From positions 4,514,686 through 4,578,685 of the forward strand of contig NZ_WHOY01000031.1 in NCBI RefSeq assembly GCF_009765445.1: a stretch of 64,000 bases of DNA, written 5' to 3'. The DNA comes from Pantoea sp. BAV 3049 (GTDB lineage: Bacteria; Pseudomonadota; Gammaproteobacteria; Enterobacterales; Enterobacteriaceae). Made by a program: the position numbers and the translations under genes. The notes under the pieces are model-generated. The model was not told the origin of the DNA, ran no database searches, and was given only the letters and a program-made list of their open reading frames with translations. This document shows positions 62,517 through 64,000 of this stretch, piece after piece. The number at the start of each line of letters is the position of its first letter. The first letter of the stretch is position 1.

Positions 62517-62535
62517 GCCGTTTTTCTTTATCCAG

Positions 62536-62566
62536 TAAAAAAGGCAGAGGAATAAACTCCTCTGCC
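62536..62566 (-). terminator. terminator/attenuator after the major fimbrial subunit
   Basis: On the minus strand GGCAGAGGA-GTTTAT-TCCTCTGCC followed by seven T lies 8 bp past the major subunit stop. Partial read-through would give much more subunit than chaperone, usher and adhesin, as commonly seen in fimbrial operons. Confidence 0.88.
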
Positions 62567-62573
62567 ACTGCTG

Positions 62574-63113
62574 TTATTTATAAATGATGGAATAAGTTAC
62601 GCTGCTATTCACCAGGCCTGGGATGGCCGCCTGGTTGGCATAATACTCAACCAGGTATGGCAGGCTTAAACTGCCATTAGCGATATCACCGTAGAAGTTA
62701 TTGGTTTCCTGGCTTGTGTTACCAACAATAATAACCGGTGTATTGGTATTGCTGCCGTCGCGCAGCTGCAGGGATACGTTGGTACCAGCTGAGCCGGTGT
62801 TGCTCAGACGGCCGTTGCTGTCCACGTTCTGGCCGGATTCAAAGAATGCCGTGGCGGTATTCTGCGTGCCTTCACAGTTGCTCAGGTCAATGCTGAATTT
62901 GGTCTGACCCGCGGTAGCGCCGGCAGTGGAAAGCTGGCTGACGCCAACCACAGGAAGAGTAACGTTGGCATCGGAACCCAGCCCATCGACAGACACATTA
63001 CAGGTTGTTGCCTGCAGTTCACCATTAAAGGTAATGGTGCCATCAGAGGCTGAAGCGATATTCACTGAAGAGAGCGCAGCCACAATGACCGCCGAGAGCG
63101 TTGCGTATTTCAT
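62574..63113 (-). CDS. major fimbrial subunit (type 1 pilin family)
   Basis: 179 aa from ATG 63113 (AAGGA upstream). Signal peptide YATLSAVIVAALSSVNIASA, then SDGTITFNGELQATTCNVSV with the first disulfide Cys, SIDLSNCEGTQNTATAFF with the second, and C-terminal VNSSVTYSIIYK with the chaperone-binding strand. First structural gene; terminator follows. Confidence 0.9.
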   Translation of the reverse strand: MKYATLSAVIVAALSSVNIASASDGTITFNGELQATTCNVSVDGLGSDANVTLPVVGVSQLSTAGATAGQTKFSIDLSNCEGTQNTATAFFESGQNVDSNGRLSNTGSAGTNVSLQLRDGSNTNTPVIIVGNTSQETNNFYGDIANGSLSLPYLVEYYANQAAIPGLVNSSVTYSIIYK

Positions 63114-63222
63114 AGACAATCCTTTAATTTCAGATGATTTAAGTAAATCCATTTTTTCTGGACGAAATCTACATTTTTCCTCGCAGAGAGGTATTTGCAG
63201 GTAGACGGCTGCAAATTATTTT

Positions 63223-63615
63223 CTATTCGTAGTAATAAATAGCTTTTACTTTATTTTCGGCGATTTGATATCCCCGGAGAGGACCTGTTTCCACTCGGGT
63301 GATAAAATCATCCGAAAGCCCCAGAAGGGAAAGCTTATTGCGTAAGCATTGCATAACCTGCCACAGGCGCTGCGAGGATGAACTGAGGCCATGTTTATCC
63401 CAGACATTTAGTAAAATATCTTCATGTTGAATAATTTTTCCTTCAGAGTTTTCCAACAGATAAATAAACAGCCGCATCATGGTTTTTCTCATCTGTACCA
63501 CGGACGAGTTATCCCGACTCAGCTGGCTGATATTGATGACTCTGTTTTGAAAAATATTGACCTGTATATCCCTTTCAATCACATAACCAAAAACCTTCCT
63601 GTTATGTTGATCCAT
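63223..63615 (-). CDS. OmpR/CadC-type winged-helix regulator, fimbria-linked
   Basis: 130 aa from ATG 63615, which has a very strong AAGGAGG site. Only a trans_reg_C winged-helix domain is visible (MRKTMMRLFIYLLENSEGKI, IIQHEDILLNVWDKHGLSSS, LGLSDDFITRVETGPLRGYQ). No receiver domain or TM helix, so it is a short DNA-binding protein. It lies 109 bp upstream of the pilin gene on the same strand and probably controls the fimbrial operon. Confidence 0.8.
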   Translation of the reverse strand: MDQHNRKVFGYVIERDIQVNIFQNRVINISQLSRDNSSVVQMRKTMMRLFIYLLENSEGKIIQHEDILLNVWDKHGLSSSSQRLWQVMQCLRNKLSLLGLSDDFITRVETGPLRGYQIAENKVKAIYYYE

Positions 63616-64000
63616 TTTACTGCCTCCTTGGCGAACCATCGTAACGATGTTTCAGGAACGTCTTCGCACCCTGTGACCTTAACGGTTGCGATAAATATTA
63701 CCTTTTCTAATGAAAGTTCCTCAACCACAGTGAAAAAACGACCGGTCTGGATAATTGTGAGTTAATTTAGTATTAAAACCCGGCTATTAAGTAAATGGCG
63801 GTTTAAAGTGTTAATTTTAGGTGTGTATAAAAGAATTAAACTCTGATTTGATTGGCGGCCAAATCATCAACATGTAATTCTTTTTTTATTGGGTAAGGGA
63901 GTTTTAAATAGCGGCTATCTGAATAAGTATTGCATTTAAGTTAAAAAATAATACTGTAAAAATTTCTGAAAATATTCAAAATTACCGCAGATTAATTTTG
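63616..64000. other. AT-rich region upstream of the fimbrial regulator
   Basis: 385 bp, notably AT-rich from 63760 on, no gene seen. It contains a small inverted repeat GATTTG / CAAATC (63845-63850 and 63860-63865) with a 9-nt loop. Such AT-rich DNA before fimbrial genes is a usual H-NS target. The window ends here. Confidence 0.5.

Noticed and set aside
1..64000. CRISPR arrays, tRNA or rRNA genes, complete insertion sequences
   Set aside because: No regularly spaced repeats, cloverleaf-type sequences, rRNA segments or transposase frames were recognised anywhere in the window.

Overview
The window looks like a chromosomal segment of a Gram-negative enterobacterium, most likely Erwiniaceae (Erwinia or Pantoea). 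The basis is the gene types, not a search: a complete pqqABCDEF operon, membrane-bound gluconate dehydrogenase, hmuRSTUV haem uptake, ferritin, chaperone-usher fimbriae, a PBP2 paralogue and many carbohydrate-acid genes. It reads as an accessory, metabolically flexible region: catabolic and uptake modules, each with its own regulator, separated by gene remnants. No rRNA, tRNA, CRISPR array or intact insertion sequence was seen.

Layout. 1-2631: end of a malonate decarboxylase operon (mdcF', mdcG, mdcH) meeting convergent mdcR. 3043-6038: exported oxalate decarboxylase and a class A acid phosphatase. 6040-6940: a repeat/hairpin block and two decayed genes (AbgT transporter, LysR). 7045-11777: GNAT acetyltransferase and the three-subunit gluconate dehydrogenase. 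11783-14084: a small island with a truncated phage integrase, two phage-like ORFs and a DUF2778/Tlde1-like toxin with a probable immunity protein, framed by two near-identical terminators. 14155-14664: ftnA with a Fur box. 14949-21257: SorC-type regulator divergent from an aldolase/P-loop kinase/PTS IIA/PfkA-like kinase/PTS IIB/PTS IIC/TPR operon of unknown substrate. 21513-22082: a restriction-controller-like (C protein) regulator divergent from a Ner/Nlp regulator, with C-box operators between. 22178-27724: MFS exporter with LysR, a chemoreceptor, a sugar porter. 28106-35100: pqqFEDCBA and an M19 dipeptidase. 35475-37164: a tungstate/molybdate-like binding protein and permease with no ATPase. 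37185-42487: AraC/NepI pair, a second chemoreceptor, an MBL hydrolase and a SelT/W/H-like protein. 42571-48812: Fur-controlled haem operon. 48816-49035: EAL remnant. 49090-54162: transporter, GntR, phosphodiesterase and enolase-superfamily operon. 54375-56270: a second PBP2. 56452-57331: LysR and old-yellow-enzyme remnants meeting at one junction. 57355-63615: fimbrial operon bracketed by LuxR and OmpR/CadC-type regulators.

How parts may work together: PQQ biosynthesis and gluconate dehydrogenase fit periplasmic direct oxidation of glucose to gluconate and 2-ketogluconate; ftnA and hmu form an iron storage/uptake pair under Fur; mdc, oxdC, the enolase-superfamily operon and the PTS locus widen the use of plant-associated acids and sugars. 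The most unusual items are the PTS/PfkA-like/aldolase locus (the kinase lacks the usual nucleotide-loop Asp), the orphan C-protein switch with canonical boxes, and the toxin/immunity island.
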